Shown: positions 5,647-7,215 of the stretch, piece by piece
Numbering within the stretch: position 1 is the stretch's first letter
Layout: every line of letters begins with the position of its first letter
The notes under the pieces: model-generated
What the model saw: only the letters and a program-made list of their open reading frames with translations
What the model was told of the DNA's origin: nothing
The model's database searches: none
Source of the DNA: Winogradskyella sp. UBA3174
GTDB taxonomy: Bacteria > Bacteroidota > Bacteroidia > Flavobacteriales > Flavobacteriaceae
Reading direction: 5' to 3'
Length of the DNA: 7,215 nt
Assembly: GCF_002364335.1 (NCBI RefSeq)
Contig: NZ_DEXW01000088.1
Location: 1-7,215 of the forward strand
Translations under genes and position numbers: made by a program

Positions 5647-7215
5647 TTAAACCAACATGGTTACAGGGTTTTCAATATAACCTTTCAATGTTTGAAGGAA
5701 TAACGATCCTGTCGCACCGTCTACAGTTCTGTGATCACAAGCTAATGTTAGTTTCATTGTATTACCAGGAACAACTGCTCCATCTTTAACTACTGGCTTA
5801 GAAACAATAGCACCAACAGATAAAATCGCAGAGTTAGGCTGATTAATTATTGATGTAAAGCTTTCTATACCAAACATGCCTAAGTTAGAAATGGTAAACG
5901 TACTCCCTTCCATTTCATCTAAAGCTAGTTTTTTATTTCTAGCTTTTCCTGCGTATTCTTTAACTGCAGCACCAATCTGTGTTAAGCTTTGCTCATTAGC
6001 AAATTTAACTACAGGTACTAATAAACCATCTGGCACAGCAACAGCCACACCAATATGTACGTGATTGTTTAATTGCATTCTATCATCAAACCATTGTGAG
6101 TTGACTTGTGGATGCTGACGTAATGCCAATGAACACGCTTTAACAATCATATCGTTATAAGAAATCTTAGTATCTGGTAAAGAATTATATTGACCTCTAA
6201 ATGCCATAGCATTCTCCATATCAAACTCCACATTTAAGTAATAATGCGGTGCCGAAAATTTAGACTTCGCTAAATTCTTAGCAATTGCTTTTCGCATGTT
6301 TGAGTTTGGTACTTCATCAAAGTCCTCTTGACCAGAAGGCACAAATTTAGCAACTAGAGCAGAAGACTGAGTACTTACTAATGGTGTAAAGTTTTCTATA
6401 TCTTTCTTTACAATACGTCCATTTTCACCAGAACCGTTTACTTGAGCTAAATTAATTCCTTTTTCTTCAGCCATTTTCTTAGCTAAAGGAGATGCGAAAA
6501 TTCTACCGTTTGAAGTTGAAGTAGTCACAACAACTGTTGGCTTGGATACTGATTCAGATTCTTTTGGTAAATTTACTTTATGAGTTTCTTTTTTAGGTTC
6601 TGATTTCACGTCTTCCGGAGCTTCAACACCAACTTTAAAGTTCTTTGCTATATTAGAAATATCTGTTCCTGCAGGCCCTATAATAGCCAATAATGCGTCT
6701 ACTTTTGCAGAATCACCTTCGTTTAACCCTATGTATAATAAAGTACCTGATTGGAAAGATTCAAACTCCATAGTCGCTTTATCAGTCTCTATCTCAGCTA
6801 AAATATCACCTTCTTCAATGGCGTCACCAATGTTCTTTAACCATGTCGCCACAGTCCCTTCTTCCATTGTATCACTTAAACGTGGCATGGTGACTACGAT
6901 AACTCCTTCTGGTAAACCTACTTCACTTTCAGAAGACTCTTCAGCCTCGCTAACAGCTACGACATCAATACTGTCTTCTTTTACCTCTTCAGAATCACTT
7001 CCATTTAATAAATCAGAAATATCTTCACCTTCTTCGCCTATGATTGCTAAAAGTGTATCTACTTTAGCAGTTCCACCTTCTTCTATACCAATATGAAGCA
7101 AAAAACCTTCATTAAAAGATTCAAACTCCATAGTTGCCTTATCTGTTTCAATCTCAGCTAAAATGTCCCCTTCTTCAATTTTATCTCCTACCTTTTTCAA
7201 CCAAGAAGCTACAGT
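5647..7215 (-). CDS. pdhC: Pyruvate dehydrogenase complex E2, dihydrolipoamide acetyltransferase (5' end cut by window edge)
   Basis: E2 core enzyme that passes the acetyl group from E1 via lipoyl-lysine to CoA, giving acetyl-CoA in the cytoplasm. The frame is open to base 7215 (522 visible residues), so the true start lies outside; the TTG at 7200 is an internal Leu codon. Visible residues in order: the end of lipoyl domain 1 (1 to about 67, lipoyl Lys26 in ETDKAT, codon 7138-7140), and an acidic Ser/Glu linker (about 70-100). Then come lipoyl domain 2 (about 106-187, Lys146, codon 6778-6780), a Lys/Pro/Thr/Ser-rich linker, the peripheral subunit-binding domain (about 238-274, ASPLAKKMAEEKGI and GRIVKKDIENF), and the catalytic domain (about 300-522) with DHRTVDG, active His495 and Asp499. 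Two lipoyl domains with ETDKATMEFE and the start MPRLSDTMEEGT favour pyruvate over 2-oxoglutarate dehydrogenase. An E1 gene may lie upstream, outside the window. The symbol is also written aceF. Confidence 0.94.
   Translation of the reverse strand, partial: TVASWLKKVGDKIEEGDILAEIETDKATMEFESFNEGFLLHIGIEEGGTAKVDTLLAIIGEEGEDISDLLNGSDSEEVKEDSIDVVAVSEAEESSESEVGLPEGVIVVTMPRLSDTMEEGTVATWLKNIGDAIEEGDILAEIETDKATMEFESFQSGTLLYIGLNEGDSAKVDALLAIIGPAGTDISNIAKNFKVGVEAPEDVKSEPKKETHKVNLPKESESVSKPTVVVTTSTSNGRIFASPLAKKMAEEKGINLAQVNGSGENGRIVKKDIENFTPLVSTQSSALVAKFVPSGQEDFDEVPNSNMRKAIAKNLAKSKFSAPHYYLNVEFDMENAMAFRGQYNSLPDTKISYNDMIVKACSLALRQHPQVNSQWFDDRMQLNNHVHIGVAVAVPDGLLVPVVKFANEQSLTQIGAAVKEYAGKARNKKLALDEMEGSTFTISNLGMFGIESFTSIINQPNSAILSVGAIVSKPVVKDGAVVPGNTMKLTLACDHRTVDGATGSLFLQTLKGYIENPVTMLV
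6655..6855 (-). repeat. Second copy of the in-gene lipoyl-domain duplication
   Basis: This segment repeats 7015-7215 with a period of exactly 360 bases. Over the 67 aligned residues, 51 are identical, including an unbroken 21-residue core around the lipoylated lysine. Many codons in the identical core differ at third positions, so the duplication is old and kept by protein selection; it is not a recent tandem copy. The first copy is incomplete because the window ends inside it. Confidence 0.85.

Noticed and set aside
6731..7096. Plus-strand open frame of 121 codons, and a shorter one at 5876-6064
   Set aside because: Both are antisense to well-supported E2 coding sequence, and their Ser/Pro/Thr-rich products have no domain.
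7198..7200. TTG at 7200 as start codon of the E2 gene
   Set aside because: The frame continues upstream to the window edge with residues TVASW, which match TVATW in the second lipoyl domain. The TTG is an internal Leu codon and the gene simply runs off the window.
1..7215. Search for a defence system, mobile element, CRISPR array, tRNA or rRNA
   Set aside because: No transposase, integrase, phage or toxin-antitoxin motif, no spaced repeat array and no cloverleaf pattern was seen on either strand; apart from two unknown proteins the content is housekeeping.

Overview
The window looks like an ordinary chromosomal stretch from a low-GC member of the Bacteroidota, most likely a marine-type flavobacterium. 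The clues are AT-rich DNA, starts without recognisable Shine-Dalgarno sequences, AT-only leaders, a TAnnTTTG-type -7 promoter box, an SprT-like protein whose C-terminal ribbon has lost its zinc cysteines, and a two-lipoyl pyruvate dehydrogenase E2. This placement is inferred from sequence character; no database search was possible.

All seven genes lie on the minus strand, so transcription runs from right to left. At the right edge (7215 to 5647) is the E2 dihydrolipoamide acetyltransferase of pyruvate dehydrogenase, missing its N-terminus beyond the window. It is followed by a terminator hairpin (5553-5584). Next comes a single gene for an unrecognised exported 244-residue protein (4758-5492), closed by a second terminator (4696-4731). 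The two terminators share the same stem sequence, so this gene forms its own transcription unit.

Further left is a compact run: an M28-family lipoprotein peptidase (3648-4670), overlapped by 8 bp by a short-chain dehydrogenase (2972-3655), then after a 45-bp gap an SprT-like metalloprotein (2330-2926), mannose-1-phosphate guanylyltransferase (1226-2317) and a DUF389 membrane protein (1-1223, cut by the left edge). The last three are separated by only 12 and 2 bp and are probably cotranscribed. No terminator is visible anywhere in this run, so all five genes may be read from the promoter region near 4690.

The genes cover central carbon metabolism (acetyl-CoA formation), sugar-nucleotide supply for glycans (GDP-mannose), peptide degradation at the envelope, and three proteins of unclear physiological role. 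I see no mobile element, CRISPR array, RNA gene, phage gene or defence system. The least understood items are the exported 244-residue protein, the DUF389 protein with its coiled-coil tail, and the repeated terminator hairpin with promoter-like boxes directly behind it. There is no gene-free stretch longer than about 155 bp.
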